NCBI RefSeq assembly: GCF_000144695.1 | Contig: NC_014378.1 | Coordinates: 1,491,833-1,555,832, forward strand | Direction: 5' to 3' | DNA from: Acetohalobium arabaticum DSM 5501 | GTDB lineage: Bacteria; Bacillota; Halanaerobiia; Halobacteroidales; Acetohalobiaceae | Length of the DNA stretch: 64,000 nt | Part shown: in pieces, positions 26,029-35,364 of the stretch | How the letters are laid out: each line of letters opens with the position of its first letter | Numbering within the stretch: the first letter of the stretch is position 1 | Made by a program: the position numbers and the translations under genes | The notes under the pieces: model-generated | Seen by the model: only the letters and a program-made list of their open reading frames with translations | Databases searched by the model: none | Told to the model about the DNA's origin: nothing

Positions 26029-28410
26029 TTAACTAACATCTATTAGCTCAAAACCATCCCCAAACTTAGCCTGAAGCAGATCAGCCAGCAGTTGATGCTC
26101 CTCCTGCTGTAGTTTAGGATCGCTGTCTACTACTTTTCTGGCTTCCTTTCGGGCTAGCTCCACTAGCCTACTATCCCGCAGCAGATCAGCCACCTCCAGA
26201 TCAGGCAGCCCATGCTGGCGGGTACCAAAGAACTCACCCGGTCCTCTAAGCTGCAGATCCTCCTCAGCAATCACAAAACCGTCAGTGGACTGAGTCATAA
26301 TCTTCATCCGCTCTCTACCAGTCTCAGTTCCAGGATCAGCAACTAGAATACAATAAGACTGATACTCACTTCTGCCGACTCTGCCCCGCAGCTGATGGAG
26401 CTGGGCCAAACCAAAGCGCTGCGCATCAAGAATAACCATCAGCGTAGCATTGGCTACATCGACTCCTACTTCAATTACAGTAGTAGAGACTAAAATATCG
26501 ATCTGCTGGCTGCGGAAGCCCTCCATTACCGCTTCCTTCTCGTCCGTCTTTAACTGACCGTGTAATAGACCAATCTTAAACTCCGGAAAGATATCCTCAT
26601 CCAGTTTCTCAGCCATATTTTCAGCCGATCTAACATCCAGCTCCTCCGATTCTTCTACTAACGGACAGACTATATAGGCCTGCCGTCCCGACTTGACCTC
26701 CTGCCGGATAAAATCAAAGATCTTATCAAAATCCTTCTCTCTTCTCCATTCAGTTATCACCGGCTTTCTGCCCGGCGGCAGTTCATCAATTACCGACAGA
26801 TCAAGATCACCATACAGCGTTAGAGCTAATGTTCTCGGAATCGGAGTAGCCGTCATAACCAGCACATCAGGATTCTCACCCTTCTCCTTGAGAATAGCCC
26901 GCTGTCTAACGCCGAATCTATGCTGTTCATCAGTAATTACCAGCCCCAACTTGGCAAAGCTGACCTCTTCTTGAAGCAAAGCATGAGTCCCAATAACTAT
27001 ATCCACTTCACCGCTCTCAATGCCGGCAATTACTTCTTTTCGTTCACTCTTCTTTAGGCTCCCTACCAATAATCCTATCTGTAGTCCATACTCCTCTAAT
27101 GACTCCTTTAGACTTAAGTAATGCTGCTCAGCCAGAATCTCCGTAGGAGCCATCATAGCTCCCTGATAACCGCTGCTTACAGCCTTAAGTAAGGCTAAAG
27201 TAGCCACCACAGTCTTTCCCGAACCTACATCGCCCTGCACTAATCTATTCATCACGATACTGCTTTCAAGATTATCCTTAATCTCCGCCCAGACTCTACG
27301 CTGAGCAGAAGTTAATTCAAAAGGTAAATCCGATAAAAAATTAGTAATTAATTCATCACTTCCGGTATGTACAAGACCTTCCTCTTCTGTTAAAAGATCA
27401 GTCTTCTTTAACAGAATTCCCAGCTGTAAAATAAATAATTCACCAAAGGCCAATCTTTGTCTAGCCTCTTTTACCTCCCGAATCTGATCAGGAAAATGTA
27501 TCTTATAAAGTGCTTCTTTAACATCCAACAGATCATACTTATCCTTTATTCCCGGAGATAATGACTCAGGAAACCGATCTAGATGTTCTTTTAAAATTCT
27601 GCTCACTATCTTTCGCAGTAGATTCTGGCTTAAACCCTGCGTAGTCGAATAGACCGGCAGAATCTTACCTGGATCTAACTCTTTATCGCTATCCATTATT
27701 TCATAATGGGGATGAGTAATCTGTAATTCTCCATACTCCTGCTTTACTTCACCGCTAAAGGATACCGCCATTCCCGGCTTAAACTTCTGCTTAATATAGG
27801 ACTGATTAAACCATACTCCAGCCAGCCGCCCGGTATTATCACTGATAATCACTTTAGTAATTGTCAATCCTTTACGCGGACGGAGCTCAGTAGAATCAAC
27901 TACCTGACCTGTTGCAGTCACTTCACTGTCCGGGGATAACTCTCTAATAGGAAGGTTCTTACTCCAATCCCGATAATCACGCGGAATATAGAATAACATA
28001 TCCCGCAGAGTATCTATCTCTAATCTAGCTAACTTCTCAGCCCGCTTCTTGCCGACACCCTTGACATATCGGATCGATTTCTGCCAGATTGGGGGTAACC
28101 GCTGCATAGAATCCTCTTCGACTGTTTCCTCTTGGATTAAATTAGATAAACTGTTAAATAATTCCTGCCCAGCCGCCAATTTTTTCTGTCTCTGTTTTAT
28201 CTGAACCCGGGAGTAATCAGAAAAAAGTTCTTTTAAATCAGCTATTAATTCTAATACTCGCTCATCACTGCTTAATTCAGCCAGCCTATCAAGCCACTGC
28301 AGAATATAATTATCAAATCCACCAAAAACAGAAGAATTATTATAGCCAGCCTTCTTTTCAATTCCAACCGGCTTCAATAATTTCTGTAAAATCTCTTCCT
28401 TATCAGCCAT
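26029..28410 (-). CDS. recG: ATP-dependent DNA helicase RecG
   Basis: 793 aa. An N-terminal extension of about 110 residues precedes the wedge/OB domain (GVGKKRAEKLARLEIDTLRD at about residue 120; VTATGQVVDS). The helicase core shows GDVGSGKTVVA, DEQHRFGVRQR, TATPIPRTLALT and the QLRGRVGRS motif VI. RecG remodels stalled forks and branched DNA. The ATG at 28410 has GAGGTGG upstream; a TTG six codons earlier overlaps that site and is less likely. The next gene upstream is a DegV gene about 65 bp away. Confidence 0.95.
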   Translation of the reverse strand: MADKEEILQKLLKPVGIEKKAGYNNSSVFGGFDNYILQWLDRLAELSSDERVLELIADLKELFSDYSRVQIKQRQKKLAAGQELFNSLSNLIQEETVEEDSMQRLPPIWQKSIRYVKGVGKKRAEKLARLEIDTLRDMLFYIPRDYRDWSKNLPIRELSPDSEVTATGQVVDSTELRPRKGLTITKVIISDNTGRLAGVWFNQSYIKQKFKPGMAVSFSGEVKQEYGELQITHPHYEIMDSDKELDPGKILPVYSTTQGLSQNLLRKIVSRILKEHLDRFPESLSPGIKDKYDLLDVKEALYKIHFPDQIREVKEARQRLAFGELFILQLGILLKKTDLLTEEEGLVHTGSDELITNFLSDLPFELTSAQRRVWAEIKDNLESSIVMNRLVQGDVGSGKTVVATLALLKAVSSGYQGAMMAPTEILAEQHYLSLKESLEEYGLQIGLLVGSLKKSERKEVIAGIESGEVDIVIGTHALLQEEVSFAKLGLVITDEQHRFGVRQRAILKEKGENPDVLVMTATPIPRTLALTLYGDLDLSVIDELPPGRKPVITEWRREKDFDKIFDFIRQEVKSGRQAYIVCPLVEESEELDVRSAENMAEKLDEDIFPEFKIGLLHGQLKTDEKEAVMEGFRSQQIDILVSTTVIEVGVDVANATLMVILDAQRFGLAQLHQLRGRVGRSEYQSYCILVADPGTETGRERMKIMTQSTDGFVIAEEDLQLRGPGEFFGTRQHGLPDLEVADLLRDSRLVELARKEARKVVDSDPKLQQEEHQLLADLLQAKFGDGFELIDVS

Positions 28411-28475
28411 CAAATCCACCTCAAACAATTAAAAACTTCTCCGTTTACTATATTATTAGGTTATCCAACCTCTTG

Positions 28476-29336
28476 CTATAATATTACAACTCCTAAAGCA
28501 CCAGGGCCTACATGGGTACCGATTACAGGGCCGATCTCTGAAACTACAACACTCTCCCAGTCAGCCAGCTCTATAATCTCACTCTGCAGCTCCCGTAAAT
28601 CATTCATAGCCGCTCCATGCAGTAATGCCAGCTTAGGGGGAAAATCCAGGGTCCGTTCTTTTAATTTCCGCCTTGCCAGCCGCTTAACCTTTCTGAATAA
28701 TCTCTTCTTCCCCCGCACTTGAGAATGGAAATTAACTTCTCCAGTTTCATCAACCTCCAGAATAGGCTTTATATTCAATAGATCACCTAAAAAGGCCTTG
28801 GCTTTACCGATTCTCCCGCCCTGCTGTAGATACTCTAAAGTATCGATGGTAAAGAGAATGCTGACTGCATTCCGCCTCAATTTAATTCCTTCCATTATTT
28901 CTCCAATATCTCTATCCTGACTAACTGCCTCAGCAGCATAAATAGCCAAAAAACCCAAGCCTAACGAAGCACTTTTAGAATCTATCACTCTAATATCTAC
29001 CTCAGCCTCTTCCTGTACAGCCTCCGCAGCTAACTGAGCCGTCCTGTAAGTACCGCTTAACTTATCAGATATGTGAATCGAAATAATAGTATCATACTCT
29101 TCAGCTAACTGAAAATACCTTTCCTTAAACTTACCTACCGCAGGCTGAGAAGTAGTCGGCAGCTCATCTTCCTGTTCTAATCTTTCAAAAAACCCTCTAG
29201 CCGAAATATTTATCTTATCTATAAAGAACTGATTGTCGATATTTACAGTTAGCGGAATCATTCCGATTCCAAACTTATTCAACAGACCTGAAGAAAGATC
29301 AGATGTACTATCAGTTACCACCTTAATTGCTGACAT
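28476..29336 (-). CDS. DegV family fatty acid-binding protein (FakB-like)
   Basis: 286 aa, normal for the DegV/FakB family. It has VVTDSTSDLSSGLL at the N terminus, TTSQPAVGKFKERY, SDKLSGTYRTAQLAA, and VIDSKSASLGLG and GGRIGKA in the central fold. FakB proteins bind a fatty acid and present it to the kinase FakA for phosphorylation to acyl-phosphate. The gene directly upstream encodes a FakA-like protein, making a complete kinase pair plausible. The fatty acid specificity cannot be read. Confidence 0.88.
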   Translation of the reverse strand: MSAIKVVTDSTSDLSSGLLNKFGIGMIPLTVNIDNQFFIDKINISARGFFERLEQEDELPTTSQPAVGKFKERYFQLAEEYDTIISIHISDKLSGTYRTAQLAAEAVQEEAEVDIRVIDSKSASLGLGFLAIYAAEAVSQDRDIGEIMEGIKLRRNAVSILFTIDTLEYLQQGGRIGKAKAFLGDLLNIKPILEVDETGEVNFHSQVRGKKRLFRKVKRLARRKLKERTLDFPPKLALLHGAAMNDLRELQSEIIELADWESVVVSEIGPVIGTHVGPGALGVVIL

Positions 29337-29364
29337 AATTTATCTCCTACCTTCACTTTAATAA

Positions 29365-31035
29365 TTATTCTACAGCTATTAGATAGTAGTAAAGAGGTTG
29401 TCCTCCGTTACAGATTTCTAAATCCAATTCCATAACTTCATCCTCTAATCTCTCTTCCAATCTCTTCACTTCCTTCTCCTCAACCTCATCTCCAACATAG
29501 ATAGTAACTAAATAATCCTCTAGCTCAATCAATTTATCCACTATTTCTGTAGCCGCTTCAATTCTATCTTTAGTTACAACCTCAATATTACCTTCTACTA
29601 AGCCTAATATATCCCCTTCTGCAATATTCAGATCATTGAGGTCAGAATCACAGACAGCATAGGTAACTTCTCCTGTCTTAACTTCACCGGCTTCCTCCTC
29701 CATCATCTCTTTAATCTCTGTCAACCGGCCTGCCGGGCTAAACATCATCATGGCTGCAATCCCCTCGGGCATAGACTTAGTTGTAACTACTTCTATTTCC
29801 TTATCAGCAACCTCTACTACCTGTTTAGCCGCCGAAATAACATTCTTATTATTAGGTAGGATGATTACTTTATCAGCCTTGACCTCTCTAATTGCCTCCA
29901 GTAGATCCTCAGTACTGGGATTCATCGACTGGCCGCCTTCAATTACTAAATCAACTCCTAAGCTGTCAAAAAGATCTATAATTCCTTCGCCAGCAGCCAC
30001 AGCTATAACACCGATTCTATCTTTCTTCTCTTCTTTAACTGCTTCTTCTGACTCTTTGGCAACTACTCTATTCTCATGCTGTTCTTCTTCCATATTATCA
30101 ATTTTAATTCCTGTCAAGCTTCCCGCCTCTAGGCCTGCTTCCAGCACCAAACCAGGATTATTGGAATGTATATGTACCTTAATAAAACCATTCCCCTCCA
30201 CAACCAGCAGCGAAGCTCCATACTCTTCTATTCTACCCCTCAATTCCTTGCTGTTAAGTTCAGGCTCCTTAATTATAAATTCAGTACAGTACTTATACTC
30301 CAGACTCGGAAGCTGTTTGGATTCAGCTTTAGAATCACTAGCAATATCATCCTCAGCCGGCTTACTATGAGTTATATCATCTGCAGCAAAGTACTTATAG
30401 ATACCTTCCAAAAAAATTTCATAGCCTCTACCGCCGGCATCAACAACCCCAGCCTCCTTTAGTGGAGACAGCAGCTGAGGAGTCTTTTCTACAGTAGATT
30501 CAGCCTGCTTAACTACCGCCTGCAAGAATTCATCCACTTCCTTTTTTTCTTCAGCTAAGGAAAGAGCAGTCTCCCCAACTTCTCTGGCTACAGTTAAAAT
30601 TGTACCTTCAGTCGGTTTCATAACTCCTTGATAAGCAACTGCAGCTGCATTATCTAAACCGCTGGCTATTTCAGCTATCCCGAGCCCATCTTCAGCCTTA
30701 ATCTCTTCCGAAAAACCACGCAGAAGCTGAGAAAAGATAACGCCTGAATTTCCTCTAGCTCCCATTAATGCTCCAGCAGCAAAGGATTCCAGTAGTTCAG
30801 AAACTGACTCTGTTGTAAGCCCTTCAATTTCATCTACAGCCTTCGACAGCGTCAAATACATATTTGTTCCCGTATCACCATCCGGAACCGGAAAAACATT
30901 TAATCTATCTATCTCCTCTTTAAAATCAGCAAAGTAGTCTACAGAAAACTTTAATGCCTCCTTTAACTGTACTGCATTTAAAGTATATAATTTTCCTTTT
31001 GTATTAGACTGCTTCACCTTATTCTTCGACCTCAC
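29365..31035 (-). CDS. fakA: Fatty acid kinase catalytic subunit FakA-like (DAK2/YloV family)
   Basis: 556 aa, standard for YloV/FakA. The N-terminal DhaL ATP-binding domain has RLNVFPVPDGDTGTNMYLT near residues 44-62 and ALMGARGNSGVIFSQLLRG. A middle region and a C-terminal DegV-like domain follow (IILPNNKNVISAAKQ; MPEGIAAMM). It would phosphorylate FakB-bound fatty acids with ATP. The start is GTG at 31035, with AAGGAG nine bases upstream, overlapping the asp23 stop by 17 bp. The order asp23-fakA-DegV-recG is typical of Firmicutes. Confidence 0.9.
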   Translation of the reverse strand: MRSKNKVKQSNTKGKLYTLNAVQLKEALKFSVDYFADFKEEIDRLNVFPVPDGDTGTNMYLTLSKAVDEIEGLTTESVSELLESFAAGALMGARGNSGVIFSQLLRGFSEEIKAEDGLGIAEIASGLDNAAAVAYQGVMKPTEGTILTVAREVGETALSLAEEKKEVDEFLQAVVKQAESTVEKTPQLLSPLKEAGVVDAGGRGYEIFLEGIYKYFAADDITHSKPAEDDIASDSKAESKQLPSLEYKYCTEFIIKEPELNSKELRGRIEEYGASLLVVEGNGFIKVHIHSNNPGLVLEAGLEAGSLTGIKIDNMEEEQHENRVVAKESEEAVKEEKKDRIGVIAVAAGEGIIDLFDSLGVDLVIEGGQSMNPSTEDLLEAIREVKADKVIILPNNKNVISAAKQVVEVADKEIEVVTTKSMPEGIAAMMMFSPAGRLTEIKEMMEEEAGEVKTGEVTYAVCDSDLNDLNIAEGDILGLVEGNIEVVTKDRIEAATEIVDKLIELEDYLVTIYVGDEVEEKEVKRLEERLEDEVMELDLEICNGGQPLYYYLIAVE

Positions 31036-31384
31036 CTACTCTCACTCCTTGCACATTAATATTAATCTCACTCACCTCAACACCTGCTAACTCTTCTAGC
31101 GTATACTTTACCTTATCAATTATATTATTGGCCACTTCAGAAATATTGACGCCGTATTCTACTATTATATATAAATCGATACTGACTGTTCCTTCACCAA
31201 CTACAACCTCTACTCCTTTGCGGAGATTCTCCCTTCCTAGTAATTCGTTCAGACCGTCCTTAACTCGCTGTGTAGCCATCCCCACTAGACCATAACATTC
31301 AACAGCCGCCATCCCAGCAATAATTGAAATAACCTCTTTAGAAATTGTAATCTTTCCTAATTCATTTTCAAGTTCCTGCTGCAT
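31019..31384 (-). CDS. Asp23/Gls24 family protein (YloU-like)
   Basis: 121 aa, the length of YloU. It contains the family core GKITISKEVISIIAGMAAVECYGLVGMA, then VEVVVGEGTVSIDLYIIVEYGVNI and INVQGV at the end. Asp23 proteins are membrane-associated envelope-homeostasis factors, and this form regularly precedes the FakA-type gene. Its stop overlaps the fakA start; it begins 3 bp after the DUF1858 gene. Confidence 0.9.
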   Translation of the reverse strand: MQQELENELGKITISKEVISIIAGMAAVECYGLVGMATQRVKDGLNELLGRENLRKGVEVVVGEGTVSIDLYIIVEYGVNISEVANNIIDKVKYTLEELAGVEVSEININVQGVRVGEVEE

Positions 31385-31387
31385 AAT

Positions 31388-31603
31388 TTATTCCTCCTTC
31401 TCCTCCATTTTTTCTACTGCTTTATTTAAATCAGCTAACAGACTTTCTAAATCTATTTCATGGTTAAAAGCTATCTCCTCAATCTGGGCCGAATCAACCC
31501 CCAGACAGCCACTACAGCTTAGGCCATAATCCGATAAAACCTTTTTAACCTCAGGATACTCTTTTAAAACATCTAAAACATACATATCCTTTTTTATCTT
31601 CAT
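31388..31603 (-). CDS. DUF1858 domain protein
   Basis: 71 aa. Matches DUF1858: KDMYVLDVLKEYPEVKKVLSDYGLSCSGCLG, where the CSGC pair resembles a redox or metal site. These small proteins often accompany hybrid-cluster or scaffold proteins. Here it heads the asp23-fakA group. The ATG at 31603 is preferred because GGGGGAG lies six bases upstream. Function unknown. Confidence 0.8.
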   Translation of the reverse strand: MKIKKDMYVLDVLKEYPEVKKVLSDYGLSCSGCLGVDSAQIEEIAFNHEIDLESLLADLNKAVEKMEEKEE

Positions 31604-31683
31604 CACTATCTCCCCCTACCTACATTAAATATTCAACAAACCTAGCTAAATTCCTCCGCCATCTAATAAATAAGAATTTAGTC

Positions 31684-31713
31684 TTGTCATTTAGTCTTAT
31701 CTTATGATAAAAT
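31684..31713 (+). promoter_or_regulatory. Candidate promoter of rpmB
   Basis: TTGTCA, an 18-bp spacer and TAAAAT, about 60 bp upstream of the rpmB start in the divergent region between DUF1858 and rpmB. Confidence 0.55.
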
Positions 31714-31772
31714 AATTAAGTAAGTTTGTCAATTCCAATCAAATATCCGCTTTGTTAGGGAGGTGTTCAAAT

Positions 31773-32003
31773 ATGGCTAAACATTGTGAAATATGTGGAA
31801 AAGGTTCAAATAAGGCAAATGCTGTTACTAGACGAGGTAAAGCAAAAAAAGAAGGTGGAGTTGGACGCAACGTAACTCAACGCGCCAAGCGGACTCAAAA
31901 GCCTAACCTCCAGAAGGTAAAGGCAATGGTTGACGGCAGTCCTAAACGTATCCACGTCTGCACTAAATGTCTTAAAGCAGGTAAAGTAGAAAGAGCATAC
32001 TAA
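31773..32003 (+). CDS. rpmB: 50S ribosomal protein L28
   Basis: 76 aa. [11 protein letters not shown], the [11 protein letters not shown] block and [17 protein letters not shown] identify bacterial L28 of the zinc-ribbon (four-cysteine) form with CxxC at both ends. The ATG at 31773 has AGGGAGGTG upstream. It is the only plus-strand gene between 14456 and the right end, and stands alone between its own promoter and a strong terminator. Confidence 0.96.
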   Translation: MAKHCEICGKGSNKANAVTRRGKAKKEGGVGRNVTQRAKRTQKPNLQKVKAMVDGSPKRIHVCTKCLKAGKVERAY

Positions 32004-32022
32004 TTCTACTTAAATATACAGC

Positions 32023-32050
32023 AGGCCTAGATAATTAATTATCTAGGCCT
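32023..32050 (+). terminator. Perfect palindromic terminator after rpmB
   Basis: 28-nt perfect palindrome based on AGGCCTAGATAATT, followed on plus by TAATTTTTAT. It also lies just beyond the malic enzyme gene and may block readthrough from either side. Confidence 0.85.
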
Positions 32051-32067
32051 TAATTTTTATCTACAAA

Positions 32068-33246
32068 TTATATTTCCTGCCTTGCTACTCCACTCTCTAC
32101 AGCAGCTTTAGCCACTGCAGTTGCAACCTCTGGCACTACCTGTTTATTAAACGGATCAGGAATAACATAATCCGCCTTAAGCTCCTCTTTAAAAATCAAA
32201 TCTGCTATAGCATAAGCAGCTGCTATCTTCATCTCTTCATTAATATCAGCCGCTCTGACATCCAAAGCTCCCCGAAAGATACCAGGGAAGGCTAGAACAT
32301 TATTGATCTGATTAGCATAATCCGAACGACCAGTTCCTACTACCTTAGCCCCTGCTCTTCTGGCTGCCTTAGGCCTAATCTCCGGTACCGGATTAGCCAT
32401 AGCAAAGACAATAGGATCCTCAGCCATAGAAGCCACCATATCTTCAGTTACAATCTCCGGCGCCGAAACTCCTATAAAGACATCAGCTCCTTTCATAGCC
32501 TCAGTTAGATCACCGGTTAAATTCTTTTGATTAGTCATTTCAGCCATCTCTGACTGAATCTCATTCATCTCTTCCTGGTCAGGATGCAGAATTCCAAAAA
32601 TATCAGCTAAGATTACATCCTTAACACCGACACTCAATAATAATTTAGCAATAGCAATCCCCGCTGAACCGGCTCCATTGACAACTACAACTGCTTCCTC
32701 CAACTCTTTATCTACATATCTTAAAGCATTAATCAACCCCGCCAGAACCACAATAGCGGTACCATGCTGATCATCATGAAAGACAGGTATATCAAGCTCT
32801 TCCTTTAATCTAGCCTCAATCTCCATACAGGCCGGCGCAGCAATATCCTCAAGATTGATACCGCCAAAGGTAGGTGCCAACCTCTTAACTGTCTCAATTA
32901 TCTCATCAGTCTCCTGAGTATCCAGACAGAGTGGAAAAGCATCCACTCCCGCAAATTCCTTAAATAATACTGCTTTCCCCTCCATTACCGGCATCGCTGC
33001 CTTCGGGCCTATATCTCCCAGCCCTAATACTGCACTTCCATCAGTAACTACTGCTACTAAGTTACCCCGGGCAGTATATTCATCAGCTAACCTATCATCT
33101 TCCTCAATCTTGCTACAGGGAGCAGCAACCCCCGGCGTATAAGCCAGACTGAGCTGATCTTTATTCTCTACTGGAACCTTACTTTCTATACTCAACTTTC
33201 CTTTATGTTCTCGGTGAAGCTTTAAAGCTTCTTCATCTACTGACAT
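32068..33246 (-). CDS. NAD(P)-dependent malic enzyme (short form)
   Basis: 392 aa, the size of prokaryotic short malic enzymes without the phosphotransacetylase tail. Signatures are [46 protein letters not shown], the metal-binding [11 protein letters not shown] and the Rossmann motif [13 protein letters not shown]. It decarboxylates malate to pyruvate with NAD(P) reduction. It is monocistronic. The coenzyme preference is not readable with certainty. Confidence 0.93.
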   Translation of the reverse strand: MSVDEEALKLHREHKGKLSIESKVPVENKDQLSLAYTPGVAAPCSKIEEDDRLADEYTARGNLVAVVTDGSAVLGLGDIGPKAAMPVMEGKAVLFKEFAGVDAFPLCLDTQETDEIIETVKRLAPTFGGINLEDIAAPACMEIEARLKEELDIPVFHDDQHGTAIVVLAGLINALRYVDKELEEAVVVVNGAGSAGIAIAKLLLSVGVKDVILADIFGILHPDQEEMNEIQSEMAEMTNQKNLTGDLTEAMKGADVFIGVSAPEIVTEDMVASMAEDPIVFAMANPVPEIRPKAARRAGAKVVGTGRSDYANQINNVLAFPGIFRGALDVRAADINEEMKIAAAYAIADLIFKEELKADYVIPDPFNKQVVPEVATAVAKAAVESGVARQEI

Positions 33247-33349
33247 AATTAAATACAGCCTCCCTTGCTATCTTTAGCTATCTATATTATACAACACGAC
33301 TCTAATTTCTAGATTATAATCATTATTTCCTGCTTTTAACCGATTCTTT

Positions 33350-33532
33350 TTATCTTATTTTCACAATCTCTTTAGAAGTTACATAAGTTGACAGCGGCAT
33401 CTCAAGGGCTTCAATCTTAATATAATCCTCTGTTATATCAGTAACTTCAAAATAAACCTGCTTAGTCTCCGATGCCTTAATTACGATATCCCCAATCCGA
33501 AACTCATTATTCCGCTGAGGAGAATCAACCAT
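33350..33532 (-). CDS. Small 60-aa protein of unknown function
   Basis: 60 aa reading MVDSPQRNNEFRIGDIVIKA, then a beta-rich remainder (VYFEVTDITEDYIKIEALEM; KEIVKIR). GGAGGGGG four bases ahead of the ATG is a strong ribosome-binding site, which is why I call it real. The pattern FRIGDIV...VTDI..DYIKIEAL suggests a small SH3/KOW-like barrel. It lies between alr and the malic enzyme gene, about 80 bp downstream of alr. No family was recognised. Confidence 0.6.
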   Translation of the reverse strand: MVDSPQRNNEFRIGDIVIKASETKQVYFEVTDITEDYIKIEALEMPLSTYVTSKEIVKIR

Positions 33533-33610
33533 AATACCCCCTCCATGATAAAAATAATTACTATTAAATTATATGCTGAAATTAATTGATTTAGGAGGGA
33601 GAAGCAAATA

Positions 33611-34738
33611 CTAATTTACATAAATTCTAGGCACCCGCTTAGTAATCTTAGAAATAATCTCATAATTAATTGTACCGACTAAATCAGCCAGCTCCATAGC
33701 AGTTACCTCTTTATCATCCTGCTTACCGATCAATATAACTTCGTCACCAACACTAACCCCCGGTATCTCCGTTACATCCACCATAAACTGATCCATACAG
33801 ACTCTGCCCCGAATCGGCGCCCGTCGACCGTTAATTAAGACATCCCCTTTATTACTCAATGCTCTAAAGTAACCATCTGCATATCCTAGGGGAATAGTGG
33901 CAATCTCAGCCTTATCAGCAGTAGTATAGGTTGCACCATAACTAATACCGCAGCCTTTATCCACCTCCTTGAGATAGACTATCCGTGCTTTCCAGTTTAA
34001 AACCGACTTTAACTGGAGGCTGTCGCCCACTTCATCCGACGGCCGCAGACCATAGAGCATAATCCCTGCTCTAACAAGATCCAATTCCATCTCCGGCAGG
34101 TCAATAATGGCAGCACTATTAGCACAATGCTTAACCGGAATTCTAATTCCAGCAGCTTCTAAACATTCAATAGCATAATTGAACTTCTGCCACTGCTGTC
34201 TAGTATACTCCTTATCCGCTTCATCAGCAGTAGCAAAATGAGTCAGCAGACCTTCCAGTTCTAGATGGGGGAAACTACTCAGCTTCTGGGCAAACCCAAC
34301 TACCTCATCCGGCTTAACTCCCAGTCTGCCCATTCCGGTATCAACTTTAAGATGGATCTTCTGTCTGCTCTCTAATTGGGCATTAATCCTTTCTAATTCA
34401 ACAGCAGTCTCCAGTTTAGAAACTGTAGGAATTAATCCATACTTAGCTAATAGAGGAATCTGTTCAGGAAGCACTTCTCCTAATATCTGAATCGGCACTT
34501 CGAATCCAGCATTACGCAGTTGGACCCCTTCTTCAGGCAGCCCAACAGCTAATCTATCTGCCCCTGCTTCAACAGCAGCCCTAGCTACCGGAACTGCTCC
34601 ATGGCCGTACGCATCTGCTTTAACAACAGCCATCACCAGAGTATCAGCCGAAACCCTAGCTCTAATCTGCTTCAAATTAAATCTGATATTCTCCAGATTT
34701 ACCTCAACCCAGACAGGTCTGTTGAATTCATTTCCCAA
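33611..34738 (-). CDS. alr: Alanine racemase
   Basis: 375 aa PLP enzyme converting L- to D-alanine for peptidoglycan. The PLP lysine motif AVVKADAYGHGAVPVARAA lies at about residues 37-55, the GRLGVKPDE region is central, and RVCMDQFMVDVT is near the C terminus. The start is TTG at 34738, with AGGAGGA 11 bases upstream, somewhat distant but with no better candidate. Probably co-transcribed with the 60-aa gene. Confidence 0.95.
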   Translation of the reverse strand: MGNEFNRPVWVEVNLENIRFNLKQIRARVSADTLVMAVVKADAYGHGAVPVARAAVEAGADRLAVGLPEEGVQLRNAGFEVPIQILGEVLPEQIPLLAKYGLIPTVSKLETAVELERINAQLESRQKIHLKVDTGMGRLGVKPDEVVGFAQKLSSFPHLELEGLLTHFATADEADKEYTRQQWQKFNYAIECLEAAGIRIPVKHCANSAAIIDLPEMELDLVRAGIMLYGLRPSDEVGDSLQLKSVLNWKARIVYLKEVDKGCGISYGATYTTADKAEIATIPLGYADGYFRALSNKGDVLINGRRAPIRGRVCMDQFMVDVTEIPGVSVGDEVILIGKQDDKEVTAMELADLVGTINYEIISKITKRVPRIYVN

Positions 34739-34808
34739 TTTAATTTGATTCCTCCTAAAAATTTAATTTCGTTACAAATAGTATATTCACTTAATATATT
34801 ATAACTTT

Positions 34809-34840
34809 AAAGCGGACTCCATTCAACTGGAGTCCGCTTT
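34809..34840 (-). terminator. Terminator of the riboflavin operon
   Basis: 13-bp perfect stem AAAGCGGACTCCA/TGGAGTCCGCTTT. It lies 25 bp past the ribH stop. The U-rich end is contained within the stem. Confidence 0.75.
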
Positions 34841-34864
34841 TCTGTCTGAAATTAGACAAGAGTC

Positions 34865-35335
34865 TTACTTTTCAATTTCTGTAATTAAGTTAGCCATCTC
34901 CAGAGCACTGACTGCTGCTTCCCAACCTTTATTTCCAGCTTTAGTACCGGCTCTTTCAATAGCCTGTTCAATAGTATCAGTGGTAATTACACCAAACATT
35001 ACCGGAATCTCCTCTTGTAAACCTACCTTGCCTATTCCTTTAGAAACCTCATTACAGACATACTCAAAATGCGGCGTATCACCTCTAATAACAGCTCCCA
35101 GACAGATAACAGCATCATACTTTCCGCTTTTAGCCATTTTCTTTGCAATCAACGGAATCTCAAACCCACCCGGTACCCAGGCAACCTCTACATCCTCTTC
35201 AGCTACATCATGTCTCTTCAAAGCATCCATAGCCCCTGATAATAACTTATTAGAAATAAATTCATTAAACCGTCCTACTACAACTCCAAACTTCAGACCC
35301 TTCCCAACTAACTTGCCCTCAAATACCTGTTTCAT
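34865..35335 (-). CDS. ribH: 6,7-dimethyl-8-ribityllumazine synthase
   Basis: 156 aa lumazine synthase. Signatures are [47 protein letters not shown] and [27 protein letters not shown]. It joins 5-amino-6-ribitylamino-uracil with the butanone phosphate from RibBA. Last gene of ribD-ribE-ribBA-ribH. Confidence 0.97.
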   Translation of the reverse strand: MKQVFEGKLVGKGLKFGVVVGRFNEFISNKLLSGAMDALKRHDVAEEDVEVAWVPGGFEIPLIAKKMAKSGKYDAVICLGAVIRGDTPHFEYVCNEVSKGIGKVGLQEEIPVMFGVITTDTIEQAIERAGTKAGNKGWEAAVSALEMANLITEIEK

Positions 35336-35364
35336 TATAAAATCTCCTCTCTAAAATAAATTAA

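Noticed and set aside
29750-30370. Long open plus-strand frame opposite fakA
   Set aside because: Antisense to a well-conserved gene, low-complexity Ser/Leu/Ile-rich translation and no ribosome-binding site. It is a codon-bias shadow, as are similar frames opposite ribH, recG, mcp, rsgA and yicC.
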